From the NCBI GenBank assembly GCA_013396915.1, contig VWZL01002577.1:186001-250000 (forward strand): 64,000 nucleotides of DNA, given 5' to 3'. Numbering within the stretch: position 1 is the stretch's first letter; each line of letters opens with the position of its first letter. Below the pieces are notes generated by a model, which saw only the letters and a program-made list of their open reading frames with translations, did no database searches and had not been told where the DNA came from. Source of the DNA: Stercorarius parasiticus (lineage: Eukaryota; Chordata; Aves; Charadriiformes; Stercorariidae). Of this stretch, positions 26,201 to 39,107 are shown piece by piece. A program made the translations under genes and the position numbers.

Positions 26201-29200
26201 TTAACCTGATGAAAACAAACACCACATGGTTTCTCCTAAGATGATACCAAAATACTGCGCTAAGAATCACTAATTAATTGCTTAGTTGCAACTCTGGATT
26301 TCTTGCTTTTATTAGGAAAAAGGTACAATTTCTTAAAAAGCACAACCCTTCTTTCCCATCCAAATCTCTAACTGTAATGACAGGCGCGTTATTTAAGTTA
26401 GCACTGAAGACATTCTCGTGTCCTATTTTGCATTTAGACAAGTGACACTGTAGCAAAAATTACACATTTTCATCTTTTAAATAACTTAATCGTAACAGAA
26501 GTACTCCTTTGATGACAACTAAGAGTTTTGAATCACTGCTCTTTCACTTTAAATGAAAGACCTACGCTGACTTCAGAAGCGGCTCAGGTGAAGTCAAAGG
26601 TGAAGTTCCCACTGTTTTTATATCTTAATCTTGTTAGTATTTAGCAGAAACAGCTTTAAAATCCAGAGAAGACTATTGCTTGTTTCTTTAACAGATTGGA
26701 AGGGTGGGGAGAAACACTATGGAGGTCGAAGCATATATACCATGAATAACTCAGGTGACTCAATTTTAACTGTTGTACCAGGCATTTTAGCTTCTTTAAG
26801 CAGCTCCCTCAGGACTGGAGTTTGTGATAAATTCTGTAGAACATAAAAGACAGACATTTGTATCAACCAGATTAGCAACAATTTATTTTTCCCAAACACA
26901 GAACTAGAGCAGTAACTACCACTCTGGAGATTCTAACACTGTTTAACTGTTAAAGGTACATTCCATACAGCTAATGGGACTTCCAAACATCCTCTCTATA
27001 TATATGACTTCAGATTGCAGAAACCTTAAATGTACTATTCTTCTACTTCTTCTATACTGATCTTTTAACTATTTGCTAGTGTCTGTTTCTAAAATCAAAA
27101 AGTGAAGTGCAGTGTGCCTATTTGCTTAGTTTAAAATATGTTTAAAAATAAAAATCAAATAGCTTACTAAAACCTGCGAGTACAGTGGGAATTTTGTTTC
27201 GGTAAAGCTTCAGTATCAAGAGCCAAAGAGCACAAGGTTACATGCGAGTTTTAATACACATGAAAGAGCACGTTTATTCTATCCAAACACTTCTTAGCTG
27301 AGCAAGACACACAAGATGGCAATGCAATATGCTCATCCTGTTAATACTTATTTTTATTTGATTTCTTGTTGCTGAGAGAGACTTTTTGTTTCTGTAAACA
27401 CCCACAGTCTTTGGGTATCAATCTCTTATACTCTAAGAGGTCAGCAACGGTGATGTGACACACTATTTTTTTTTTTTACTAAACTAGGAAGTTGGCACAC
27501 TTAATCTATATCAGTGAAAGACGCTGTCCCTCAAAGACGTATCTTCCCTTAGAGCAAGTCAGAACCTGTAGCTCCACTTCTTCGTATTTCTCTGGGACAA
27601 CACGCTATTTTTAGAATGAAACCATCATTCTTGGCAGACAAAAATCACATTCTAATTGTGTCATTATACAACACCGGGGGTGGGGTTGTTGCAGCTTGTT
27701 TTCTTTTACCATTCAAAATTTTTTTTATGAACTGCAATAACTACCATACCTGCATCACTGCATTAAAGAAACACGTATTCCCCAAGTTACTAAGTCCTTT
27801 CACAGTGACTTCTGAGTTAGTACTTGAATGAGAATTCTCCTCTTTAAGCGAGACTTCTTTTTCTTGCTCATTTTTGCTGTCTTTTTCTACTTTTTTATTT
27901 TCAAATTCTTTGTTCTCCTGTTGTTTTTCTACTGAAATAATAAAAAAAACATACCGCACATTAATCCAGTAACAGAGAATGTGTTAGGAAAAAGTCAGAG
28001 GCAGCGGCAATCTGCAATGTTTAAAACTTAAAGACATGATAATTAATTTATACATTGTATAAATGCAGCACTACTGGTTTAGGTTCTTAAAACTGTCTAG
28101 GTAACAGGAGTCAAAAAAGAAACAAAACAAACCAACAAAAAAAAACATATCAAGAAACCCCTGAAATGCCACTTCAGATCAGCATAGACTTTAAACATGC
28201 CACTTGCCCACAAGCCATTCATGACAAGAATCTCTGAAACTCTGCATTTGTTATCGGAAATTTTATTCCTGTTGCAAAATCACCTATGTTATGGCTTTAC
28301 ACAACATCCAGCAAAATGCATCTGAGATAATATCCCTTTTGACATGGCACTATCGTCTGAAATAAAATGCACAGGCCTCCCACTGTCAAAGCATTCTCAT
28401 GTTCATTTCATGAACCTAAACAGATGAATCTGGAAGGTTTATATTCTTCAAGACATATTAAATATATTTTCCCCCAAATTACTTCAGTGTATAGCTCAAA
28501 ATTTCAATGACTTGTTTCATAAAAACATAAGGGAATTACAAGTAATTTTCAGATAACACACACACTGGTTCTGCCAGTTTGGCAGTCTACTATTGATAAG
28601 GTTTCTGATAAATAGGGCTGTGAGCCAAGATTAACTTTAAAATAAAGTAATGCCAGCTCAGAGAAAGCAAGGAAAACAGACAATACAGTCTTTGCAGATA
28701 GACAAGAAACAGACGGATGGAACAAACAACAACTGCACCCAGGTATTCATTTGTTTTTCACTTTACACCCAAGAAGAAAATTCTGGCAATCAGTATGAAG
28801 TTCAAATGCTGGATGTAGAGAAACTACATATCTGGGAAACACTGACCAAAACCGCTCAGAGGTTCTGGTCCCTGGGGAAAAACCTCAGCTGCTTCCTGAA
28901 CAAATATTCAGAGACAGCCACTTGGCATTGCTGGATGGTTGCAACCTATTTCCCAAGGGGCTATGATTTCAACCAAGTGTAGGGTGGTGTTGGAATTTTT
29001 GATAGCCATGAATTATAGCTTTTATGTTGATATGTTAATTCTTCCAAGTTTTTCAGTGGAAATGCCTTGTACAAGTGGAAACTGGGGGGTTTTGCTGAGT
29101 TCACTTCTTTTTAAAAAACCATGTTTTGCAGACAGACTGCAGGATGAACATGCTGTTTTAGAGAGTTCTGAACATACTGCAGCTACCTATACTAAACATA

Positions 29201-32200
29201 CAGACCCAGCAGACAAATCCTTTTGTATTCTCCTTCCATTAGGAAGTGTGCTGCAACAGCTGGAAACTTAGTCATTCCAGCTGATACATTCATAAATACC
29301 TACAAAAATACTTTTAAAAAATTAAATCAAATTATCATTAAGCAATGACAATTTTCCTTCAGATCTCAAGACAGTCTGATGGATAAACACAGCACTTCTA
29401 AGTACTGAAAGTCAATTCATTACTCGCAGAACAACCAAACTTCACATTTAAAAAAAAAAGCCACAGTAAAATTCTATTTTTTTCCCCTTCTATTCCTATA
29501 TTTCCAGTCTGTAAAAGTTTAGGGGACGCTGAACAAAATCTTCATCCAATTAAGTCCACGGGCTAGGATATTAGTTATGTTATCAGAATTCTGATGCAGA
29601 AAAAAAAAAGGGTAAGAAATTAGCTTTTTAATTTACTATAAGGTGCTTCAAAACTTCAATCTAATTTAGCATACATTCTTGATTTACAGTACTGTCTCCT
29701 ACATTTAAGGGGCTTTCTGATTTACTGTAAGTATACTAAAGTTACTTACCTGTACGTGATGAGTCAGTACAAACTTGTTTTCTAACATAATCCACGGTCT
29801 GACCCAATCGGGTTGAAGTATTATATGAGACTTCGTTATCGCATATGTAGCACCTGTCTCCGCCCCCCCCAAGAAAAACAATTAATCTTTTTTTCTCTAT
29901 TGTTTAAAAACCTAATCTATTTGCTTCTTTTATAACTTTTTGTAATGAATTGCATCAAATTACAAGATTTATTTTAAGATTTAGAAGTCTTAGAGAAGAG
30001 TTTCATCTATTTCTGATCAAGAAAATAAAAAGTTCAAAAATTCTTTACTAAATAATTTCAGTGATTGGAGGTTGCAATTTACAAATATAAATTAGACCCC
30101 TAAAAGATGTGCTTAGAAACCTAGTCTGCAAGAAAAATAAATGCAGAGGAAATTTTGCCAAAATCAAGAAACTAAGATAACAGGCCCTAAAGGAAATGAC
30201 TTATGAATGTTATGGCATGGAAAAATATTTTGAGTATTCTAGCCAAACAAGTACTTCATTATGTTTAAATTGGATAGGAAACAAATCAGTGTCCTCCATT
30301 AGTCCTGCATGCTTTTATTTGCTCTTCCACTGCTGATGTTTCTCTCTTTATAAGAACTGTGTAGTTAGGCCACTAATCGGTTTTAAACAAAATTGTGAGA
30401 GAAACTGCAGTGACAAAGGCTCAAGTAAGAGTAAAATTCTGTCAGAACACATACAGCCGAAGGAGAGTTGTATGTACTGATTTCATAGCTCTGCCCAATC
30501 AGCTCTTTGCAGAGGTGACAAAAGGTATTGGAAGAGAATGCAAATACTTCTGCACTTCGAAACATACTGATTATAGTTCTTAGGCACAAACACATTTAGT
30601 AGATTTCAGGATCACCATAAATCAGACTCTGTTTTTGGATATTAAAAGCGTCAGAAGTCTGCAGGAAAGTGCTTCCTTAAATCTCTAGCATCCCGGGAAT
30701 TAGCAGCAATTTTTCCATTTCCTCATGTCTCATTGAAAAAACTGGCTCAACCTTTGGATCCCGGAGTATGTATTTATTGTCTGTCTGGTTAATTATAAAA
30801 ACAGGCATTCTCTCTCCTAGAATAACAAATGATAGTTACTTCCATGGGCAATTTTTAACATCATAACCTTTCATTCATAAAAAAATTTTACAGGAAGCAT
30901 TGGAAGAACCAAGGGATTGGAAAGAAGTTTTTTAAACGACGGCTGTTTGACCAGTGGGGGAAAAACATTAAGTAGATCTAACTGGTAAGCCATACCAGTG
31001 CTGAAAATACACACAATAGCACCTGCGGTAACCCCAGAAGAGCAGAACTTAATGACTTACTAGAACTCTCCTTTTTCCATGTTCAAAACCTTTTCTTTTA
31101 ACCATTTGCAGGTACTTTTCAAGTCTAACCTCAACCACATATGCATGCACACTACAGAGAGATTTATTCATACATTCATAGCACTAATAAATTCTGATCA
31201 AAAAGGCTTTTGGCTTTTGCTTTTAGGTACTAAGTCCACTGTGAAATACAGTTCTTGATTGTAGGTTTGATTTATAACAATAATTTATACCCAACATATC
31301 AATCTCGGAATAATTTCTCGTGCAAATTTGTACAAGCAAGAAATTCTTGAGGAAGCAGAATATCTTGCTTACACAACTTCCTCTCATTTGTAAGTACTTT
31401 GATTTAAAAATTATGTAAGTTTTAGAAGAGAGAAAATAAAGCCCTCTGAAATCATAATTTTAAAACCTATTTAAATTCACAAAAATAAGTTCACTAATTA
31501 ATTAGTAATATATATTATTAACATACATTTCTACTCTAGAGTTCAATAAAAATACTTAACATTGCATATAAATGCTAAATATGATCAAGTAAATAGATAG
31601 TGATATAAAAGTAACATAATGACAAATAATAAGTTTTAAAAAAGGTTACAAAGCAAAATGAAAACTCTTTATGTAAGGCATCACAGTATTTTTGTATGGC
31701 GCAGTTTGGAAAATTAAAAGTTCCCCCTTATATAGTAACGTGCTATTCCTTTTAAGAACATTCCTTTCAGGAGAACTCCTTTTAAGAGAAGGAAAAGCTA
31801 AGAGGAAGATAGAATTTGTATTGACTGATCCAGTAGCACCTTGTAATTCTATAGTTGTGCTTCTTAACTATACATAGTTATTAAGAAGTCATATTTATCA
31901 GGAAAATAAAAGTAATTAAGTTTGTCACTAACTGTGCATCAGAAAGTAGCTTCTACCAAGGCTGAAAGTTAAGATTTAGAGCTACATAATGACATATGTT
32001 TCTACACATGAGTATTCTGACCAAGAAAAAGCAGTAAAATATGAAGTCAACAGCATTTACTAGTTGGTCAATTTCACCTTCTGTTATGAAAATCTGCTAG
32101 TTATAAATTTTACAAGTCGAATTTATTCAGCAAATCTCAGCAAAGACTGCCGGGAATTTTGTGCATGGAAATGCTTCATAAATTTCTAGAGATAAGTCCT

Positions 32201-35200
32201 AGGAATCATAAAAAAAAGACAACACAAATTATATCCCAGCCTCTGTTGCCCTCTAGCTGTGACTTATAGCTGTTGCCTCACAAACTCACCACACACTCCA
32301 GTTGTCCAAACTGAGAACCAAACAATGGGGAACTGATCTCGGCGTCGTATAATGCTTTAAAGCATGCTGTTCTTGAGAATTTCTGCCACAGCCCTATAAT
32401 GTTGATAACCAGAAGTGTCACAAAATCCAGTTGACTATCAATGAAACATACATAAAGTCAGACTACAAACGAAGTATTAAAATGAAAACTGATTATGTTA
32501 AACTAATTAGGATGAGCAGATGGGTCTCTACTTCAAGACACTTCTGCAGAGACAGAAGTAACTTACTGGGTGCAGAAAAACTATAAAGTTGCTCGGGGAC
32601 TGAACATCTAATTTACAAATTCCAGTTTGAACAGCTTGAAGAACAAAGCAGATCAAAACCAAAAACCTCTTCAGCATGCAGAGTTCTAAGTTTAATAAAC
32701 TAATGTTAGCACAAGATCTTATTCTAAAAATCATAAACTAGGAGCACCGACAGAAATTTTTATTTTCTTAGCGAAATAATTTGGACTTTCTAGGAAAATA
32801 AGTCCTCAAGATGATGTTTTAGCCTTAAGTCTACTAAATGATTTTGTGCCAAGCTTCTAAGCACTTCATTTGCAATTCAGAGCAGACATATTTTATCACA
32901 ATGAAGTATATCAAATCATTTATGTTGCACCACTTATATTCTCTCTATTTTTATTTTAAAAGAGTTTAATTAGAAGCTCTCTTGTTCCACTATATTATGA
33001 CCCACTGAAAGATATTATGACAAATTAACAACAAAACAAGAGATACCCTATGGCCACATTTTAGACATAACCATATCGAAGGGCTTTCATCTGTCTCCTC
33101 CTCAGATTTCTCTTGTGTCTTATTGTCTGCCTTGCAGTCCTGACAAACATGCCATTCCACGTTCAGCAGTGCCTTTTTCAGATGACTTTGTTCCAGTCCT
33201 TTACGAATATGCTTGCACTGAGGCTCTACAAAATAAAAAGCACAAGAAGGATATAGGTATCACAACAAACGCAAATGTCTCTACGCTTCAAAGACAGAGG
33301 CAGCAATCCAGAAGTTAGGATAGACTTTCTAGAGACAAAGAAACATTGACAATTTAGCAGACGTATCAGAAAGAAACCTTTTGTTACCCCCCATTCACAA
33401 TCCGGGGATATTGTTGCTGCATCCTAAACTACTGCATTACTAAAAAAAAAAAAAACAAAAAAAACCAAAACCAAAACAAAACCCAAATTGATGTATCACT
33501 CAAATCTACATCTAGTCAGAGGAGTGGACAAAACCTTTGGATACAAACCTACCTACTGTGCCAGGCTGTGGGTTTCTACTATTGTGGCGTTACGATTCCC
33601 ACACCTCTCGGGGAGCAGCCACAGCCCACTGCCACGGTTCCCAGTCACCAAGGCAGCACCTGGCTGGCCTATAAAAGTGGAGATTATCGAGGTTATGCTT
33701 CCAGCTGAGCTGCCTCAGTAAATTATGCATCGGATTATGGTAAAAAAGAATGGCAGAGTCATCCAATCCATACTGTTATCACTTCGCACTACAATACTAC
33801 ACCATACTTGAAGCTGAATCTTCTGAGTCTGGTGTGAACTCCATCTATTTAACCAAACTCTGATAAGAATTGTTACACCAAGGATAGGCATCTGTTGCTA
33901 AGAGCTACTATCAGGAGTATAATTATCTTATTTATTTTTTGTTTAATTTTTAAGGTTATTGGTTATAATATCAGTTGAGCAAAGAGAAGCTGCTTGTAAA
34001 CTTAAGTCATGAACAGAGAAATTGTGATTGACAGACAATGCATATGCAAACTGATTCAAGTTCTTCCAAATAAAAAAAATGAAGAACATAATTTTTTTCC
34101 TTTGGCTTTTGGTTGTGGTTTTTTTGTGGTTTTTTTTGTTTGTTTGGGTTTTTTTTAAACACAATGTAGGTTTCTAAAACATTTAGCAATATCAGCCTAG
34201 AAATCTTCACTATTTCCAGGTACAAACGTCTAAGTTTGCAAATACAGGGTCAAATATCTGACAGTACAAATGATTACCTCAGAAGTCAAAAAGCATAGAG
34301 TAAATAAACCCATGCTAAAAGAAACACGCTTTATGTACCTAATATGTTAAAAAAAAAATCAATCACATTTTTGTGAAACTATTATTGAGAAGAATTACAT
34401 AGCTGTTTAGATAAGTCAACTGTCTTAAATCCTTTGCTACAGAGGTATTTTTATTCCTCAGATAGCATAACAGCTCTAAATCTATCTTTGTTGAGGACCA
34501 TATGCAAGATTACGGCCTCAAGATAGCAAACTTTTCTTGGCATGAACTGAAACTGGTGGAAAGTTTTGTAGCTACAGTTTTGTTTCTGTCCAAGATTAGA
34601 GGATTTTATCATAGTACAAATGCTAGCCAATAAGAGCCAAATACAGATATTGAGCTGCATTCTTTAAGCCTTTTTAAAAAACACAAGCTTCACCTACAAC
34701 TTCAAAATTGCCTTTTTTAAACAAACCTGTTGTATATTGGCTGCTACTCTGCAGTGGGATTATTCACAACGATTGGTCTTAGTTTATATTTGTGGCTTTA
34801 CAGGACATTGTCGAGGTAAGCTAGACTATTTTTAGCCAAAGAAGTGAGATGCCATCAGCAATTGCACCATGACTGATTTTTTTTCCTGGAGAAAAATCAA
34901 AAACAGTCATAGCAGACATTGATCTTGACTCCAGGAAAAAAAAGAAAAAAAAGATAAAAGAAGCTTAAAAGCCTTAGGAAACAGAAGCTACCAGAAGGCC
35001 AGGACAACCAGGAAACCAGAGTACAGCGGAAGTTAAATAAACAGGCCACCACAATGAGTGTCTTGGCTAAAACTGTAGCTGCTCTCTCTCCCAGCTAAAT
35101 TAGCACGGCTCAACGTGCTTCCCCATTGAGGATCAACAAAAAAGATGGGCAAGACACAACCTGTGATCTTGTAGACGAGGCAGTAGAAGAGAATGCTACA

Positions 35201-35909
35201 CAGCACAAGCAAAACCAAGAGCTAGAATAACCAGTGTACACCAGATAACAAATAAAATTTCAACACAGGGGTGAGATCCAGTACAGATAGAAGGATAACA
35301 GTAACAATTTGGGATTTTCTCTACAGAAACAGAAGGCAAGGAAGAGAAAGAAGTTGTAACCAAAAAGCACTATGACTTAGACAGCTGAGGTGTCCAGCAC
35401 CAGTACTAAGTTAGTTGCTAGTGTAAAGACAAAAGGTTTCACAGACATATTTTAATTGCAATCTTTTTTTGCTGAAGCAAGAATCTTCTGCAACAAAAAT
35501 CTTCATTGGGAAAATGCCACTTAAACTTATCATGGCAAGTTTAGCAGCTGACTCTATAAACCTTTTATATTCTGAGGAATTTTAAATGATTTGATATGTT
35601 CTGTGTATCAGTAAAGAACTGTGTGCCTGGTTTTCTAGACAAGATTATTATTTTATAGCATACTTAGAAAAGTAGCAACACTAATGTTTTTTGATAGACT
35701 TCAGTTTCATTTATACAAACCCACACTTTGTAAGTGAGACTTCAAAGCTAGTGACTAGTATAAAGGCCTTCTAATATTAATGAGTTTTCAAGCCCTCTTT
35801 GAGGTTAAAGCAAACATTAGGACCACAGACTTCTCCGAGGAAACATACCCAGCGTATCTGGAGACTCATCAGACTGTGCAGTTTTGCCTTTGATGCGTTT
35901 CTTCCCCAT
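17215..35909 (-). CDS. USP16: USP16, ubiquitin carboxyl-terminal hydrolase 16 (complete)
   Basis: Cysteine deubiquitinase known to act on ubiquitylated histone H2A and on 40S ribosomal protein RPS27A. Coding exons, 5' to 3' on the minus strand: 35909-35849, 33225-33047, 32393-32290, 29853-29750, 27931-27750, 26833-26741, 26050-25929, 25557-25470, 24602-24524, 23636-23545, 22753-22697, 21556-21389, 20766-20094, 19400-19309, 18033-17947, 17608-17452, 17333-17215. The join is 2457 nt, 818 aa (human 823). It begins [10 protein letters not shown] zinc-finger UBP domain (about residues 22-145) shows [26 protein letters not shown] and CYICDNEV. The Cys box [16 protein letters not shown] puts the nucleophile at Cys203 (codon 27773-27771); the His box SGHYTAY puts the general base at His754 (17530-17528). 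A long Lys- and acid-rich insert (about residues 390-665) splits the catalytic domain, as in mammals. The end is [10 protein letters not shown]. Confidence 0.96.
18190..18224. other. Assembly gap (35 N) in a USP16 intron
   Basis: Undetermined bases followed by CCCCCCGCCCC, so probably a C-rich run that sequencing could not resolve. It lies between USP16 exons at 18033 and 19309 and does not interrupt coding sequence. Confidence 0.95.
20094..20766 (-). CDS. USP16: Large variable-region exon of USP16
   Basis: This 673-nt coding exon is by far the largest of the gene. It begins [18 protein letters not shown], continues through a long Glu/Asp/Ser-rich stretch (for example [19 protein letters not shown]), and ends with the conserved block [25 protein letters not shown] and [14 protein letters not shown]. 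The two CxxC-type cysteines fit the zinc-binding fingers of USP catalytic domains. The acidic middle is low in complexity and aligns poorly with the mammalian insert, while both flanks are strongly conserved. It is probably a disordered insert within the catalytic domain. Confidence 0.93.
24136..24176. repeat. GTTT-rich simple repeat
   Basis: Low-complexity run of T with regularly spaced G (GTTTGTTTGTTT) in a USP16 intron. Confidence 0.8.
27960..29749. other. USP16 intron, no internal feature recognised
   Basis: 1.8 kb between coding exons at 27931 and 29750. Two overlapping open frames of 110 codons at 28650-29271 (+) have no recognisable domain, no splice context and ordinary intron composition, so I do not call them genes. 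Confidence 0.6.
29854..32289. other. USP16 intron, no internal feature recognised
   Basis: 2.4 kb of AT-rich intron inside the zinc-finger coding region (between residues about 115 and 116). I see short A and T runs and nothing resembling an exon, RNA gene or mobile element. Confidence 0.6.
33226..35848. other. USP16 intron 2, with A-rich and T-rich simple tracts
   Basis: 2.6 kb between the first and second coding exons. Contains an A/AC-rich tract at about 33440-33485 and a T/GT-rich tract at about 34090-34157. No other structure recognised. Confidence 0.6.
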
Positions 35910-35947
35910 ATTTGTAGTCCGTAATTTTTCTTACATGAAACAGTGAC
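35910..35947 (-). other. USP16: USP16 5' untranslated part of exon 2
   Basis: The start codon exon is preceded on the minus strand by 38 bases and then an acceptor TTTGCTAG at 35948-35955. An in-frame stop (TAA in CATGTAAG) lies just upstream of the ATG, which supports MGKKRIKGK as the true start. Confidence 0.75.
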
Positions 35948-37559
35948 CTAGCAAAGAAAAATAGTAAATTAGAAACTAGGTTTTGGTTTTCTTGTTCATT
36001 ACTAAACAATAAGTTATTTCTATGGCTAAGATGTCCCTTCAGGTGAATTAACTTGTTTTAATTTGATATTTTCAGAAGAAAATAAATTAATTGTACTTTA
36101 AGATGAAACAATTGTAACTGTTGTAGAAGCAAGATCACAGTGTGAATTATAAAACCCAAGTGATTTAACCCCTTAAATCAAAAGCATTGCACAAAAGAAC
36201 AAGATGGGAAACTTAAGTATCGAAAATCCCATAAATCTTTAAGACTTGTACTTTAACTAACTAATAACACAGGGATTTTAGGAAAAATAATTGTGTTTGT
36301 CCCAGTTAAATCTTCAAGTTTTTTGGCAATTACAGTCTTTCAGTTTTCTTTACCGCAAATTCCTTGTATCTTTGATGAAGTCTGACACAGGCAAATACTC
36401 TAATGTTTTTGAAAATATGCAGACAATGGGAGTTCCGATTTTTCAGGTTCTTCACTGGGGGAGATTTACTGTTGCTTTCCCAACAGATCAAGGAAATAAT
36501 TCAGATGAGGCCTGTTATTTGGTGTGCCTATAAACCCTTCTAGACAAGGGTGATCTACCACTACAGAGTTGTAAGCCAAGTGCTTGCCTCCAAGAAGTTG
36601 GCTATTGCACATATGGTAGAACACTTTTAGCTTCTAGTCTGTAGCCCCTGCAAAGGCCTGTGCCTTATCTCATAAAAGATCATTCAAAAAGACCAGGTAA
36701 ACTTAAAAATTGACACATGCTATACAATGAAAACATGCAAGCTAAAAGGGTTCAAAATCAAGCCTCTGCAGCCCTTTGCAGGCTAGCCTAACCCTGCTGT
36801 CCACCCTTCATGTAAACACGTTAGCACAGCACTAAATCTGACTTGTAACATCCGTCCTTTCAAAACCATTTCTTAGCTTGTTCTCAGCAGCACACCAGCC
36901 CCAGAGAAGAGCTGCCTGCTTGGAGCTGTCATAGCCAACAAATGAAGCCAGCCCAAGAGAATCTGAGAGAAATGAAGCTGTGAAGAGTTTAGGCACGATA
37001 CCCACGGAGGACTCTTTGTATGAAGAACCTTTTCGAAGCACACTTTTGGGGCAGATTACCCAGCCGTTAAGTGACAGCCACTTCGTCAAGAGTAGAATTA
37101 CCAACTTTTGCAACTTAGCATTCAATTCATTCAGAAAACGAAAAGACAGTTCATGCAACAAATTCCCTCTAACAGCACATTTTTCGCCAAAAAGCTACAC
37201 TTGACCTTACATGAACAACTCTAAACCATTAAAGTCCTTCCCAAATTGACCATACTCCCGCCGGGAGGACAGGACAGCAGGAACACACGTTAAACCTGAC
37301 CCTCACCACGTCTGGTCTGACTTGCCTGACAGGCTCTTCACCAGCCTCTTCCACGGGACAGCCCACACGAGGAAAAGCGCTGCAGAGCTAAAGCAATAAA
37401 ACAGCGGTGTGCTTTATTTATTTACTTATATTTTTAATAAGAGCGGTCTGCAAACGACCTACAGCACACCTGCGTTGGTCCGAAACCCGGGGAAAAAAAA
37501 AAAGTAACCCAGAGGTCTGTCTGGGAAACCAGCAGAGAGGGGGGAGGACGACGGGAGCT

Positions 37560-38400
37560 CGCCTCAGGCAGCGGGGCCGGGCCCCGAAGGCTCCGCTGGA
37601 CACCCGTCGCCAGAGGGGAACGGACACTCCCTGTCCAGAGAGCAGCGGCGGGGAGCAGGTGCGCCCCAGCACTCCATACAGCCCGGCTAGGCACTGGGCT
37701 GGGCTGGGCTCGGCCGGAGACGGCCCGGCCCCGGGCCACCCCACTCGCTCCGGGCCACCCCACTCACCCCGCGCCGGGCTGGACCGCCCGCGTGTTCCCC
37801 TGCCCCGCCGCCGCCGCGCACCCCACAGCGTTTGCACCACCCCCCTGCTTCCCATTGGCCTGCGCCCGCCTCCCGCGCCTTGGCTGACAGACGCCACAGC
37901 CAATAGGGAAAGCGGAGTGTCCCAGCCGGAGCGGAGGCTGCGGAGCGGAGTGAGTCCCGAGGCGGGGGAGGAGGGCGGCCGCGGCGGGAGGAGCGCGGCG
38001 ACGGGAGCAAGGGGGAGGGGGTTCCGTCCCTCACCTGCCGGTGCCGCGGGCCGAACAGCTTGTCGGCGCATGGCTCCGCCTGGGTGGCACCCCGACAACT
38101 TCACCTAATCCCCGAAGCCGTTGAGGCGACGCTTACCGGCTGCCATGCGCGCTTCCGGCGCGTTGCATTGTGGGGCCGTGAGGACACGGCCGGGAAGGGC
38201 GGTGAAGGGAACGAGGACGTGTTGGCGCATGCGTGCGCAGCTCCCGCCTGCCCCGCCTCGTCTGCTGTGGCTGCCGGTGGGCTCCCGGTGTGGGGAGTTG
38301 CTTCCAGCCGAGGCCAGGGGCAGGGCCCGAGCTAGAGCTAGGTCCGGGGCTGGAGCTGGGCTGGGAAGTGGAGGCTCCCCGGGTGCGCTAACGTCCACCT
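37560..38400. promoter_or_regulatory. Bidirectional CpG-island promoter of USP16 and RWDD2B
   Basis: GC- and CpG-dense block between the minus-strand USP16 first exon and the plus-strand RWDD2B gene. I see two CCAAT-type elements (CCCATTGGCC near 37852, GCCAATAGGG near 37900), an ETS-like CTTCCGG at 38152-38158, GCATTGTGGGG at 38165-38175, and an NRF1-like GCGCATGCGTGCGCA at 38225-38239. There is no TATA box. These are typical of head-to-head housekeeping promoters. Which motif serves which gene is inference. Confidence 0.8.
38035..38110 (-). other. USP16: USP16 noncoding exon 1 (candidate)
   Basis: On the minus strand GGCACCGGCAG|GTGAGG at 38035/38034 is a strong donor within the CpG island, 2.1 kb upstream of the start-codon exon. 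A second minus-strand donor, GCAGCCG|GTAAGC at 38137/38136, could define an alternative first exon with a short upstream ATG. The 5' limits are not determinable from sequence. Confidence 0.6.
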
Positions 38401-38439
38401 CCACGCCCTGGGTGTGTGGCCTTGTGGGAGAGAAAGGGT

Positions 38440-38935
38440 TGTCAAAGTTCCCTGCCTTAAGAAGGACAGGGAGCTACTGGAGAGAGTCCAGCGGAGGGCT
38501 ATAAATATGATCAAGGGACTGGGACACCTCTCTTATGAGGAAAGGCTGAGAGACCAGTGTCTGTTCAACCTGGAGAAGAGAAGACTGAGAGGGGACCTAA
38601 TCAGTACTTATAAATATCTAAAGGGTGGGTGTCAAGAGGATGGTGCCAAGCTCTTCTCAGTGGAGCCCGGTGACAGGACAAGGGCCAATGGGCACAAGCT
38701 GGAACACAGGAAATTCCATCTTAACATGAAGGGAAAACTACTTTGAGGGTGGCAAAGCACTGGCACAGGCTGCCCAGAGAGGTGGTAGAGTCTCTATCTC
38801 TGGAGACATGCAAAACCCGCCTGGATGCATTGCTGTCTAGCCTGCTCTAGGTGAACCTGCTCTGGCAGGGGGGTTGGACTAGATGATCGCCAGAGGTCCC
38901 TTCCAACCCCGACCATTCTGTGATTCTGCGATTGA
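38440..38935 (+). mobile_element. CR1 LINE 3'-end fragment
   Basis: Encodes the end of the CR1 ORF2 protein: [54 protein letters not shown]. It continues into the 3' tail with GGACTAGATGATCGCC, GGTCCCTTCCAACC and ATTCTGTGATTCTGCGATT. The frame breaks at TGA near 38745 where CR1 should read on, so it is an inactive remnant. It starts right at the edge of the USP16/RWDD2B CpG island. Confidence 0.93.
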
Positions 38936-39107
38936 GCATTGGAACAGGCTGCCCAGGGAAAGTGGTGGAATCGCCATCCCTGAGGGTATTTAAAAGATGG
39001 GTAGAGGTGGTGCTGAGGGACACGGTTTAGTGCTGGACTTGGCACTTAACAGTTGGACTCAATGATCTTAAAGGTTCCTTCCAACCTAGACGACTATGAT
39101 TTGGTGA
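38936..39107 (+). mobile_element. Second CR1 3'-end fragment, adjacent and in the same orientation
   Basis: Starts GAGCATTGGAACAGGCTGCCCAGGG and ends GGACTCAATGATCTTAAAGG, TTCCTTCCAACC, GACTATGATTT: a second copy of the CR1 3' terminal region abutting the first one's tail. The differing sequence (for example GGTTTAGTGCTGGACTTGGC) points to a different CR1 subfamily rather than a simple duplication. Confidence 0.88.

Noticed and set aside
28650..29271. Two 110-codon plus-strand frames within a USP16 intron
   Set aside because: No similarity recognised, no promoter or splice context, opposite strand to the host gene.
36832..37161. 109-codon open frame on the minus strand in USP16 intron 1
   Set aside because: No recognisable domain, no matching splice sites, and the opposite strand is open too; looks like chance.
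37407..38108. Long open frames on both strands (over 220 codons) near the USP16 start
   Set aside because: They overlap a CpG island, where stop codons are rare by composition. The proteins are Arg/Pro/Gly-rich and unlike any family.
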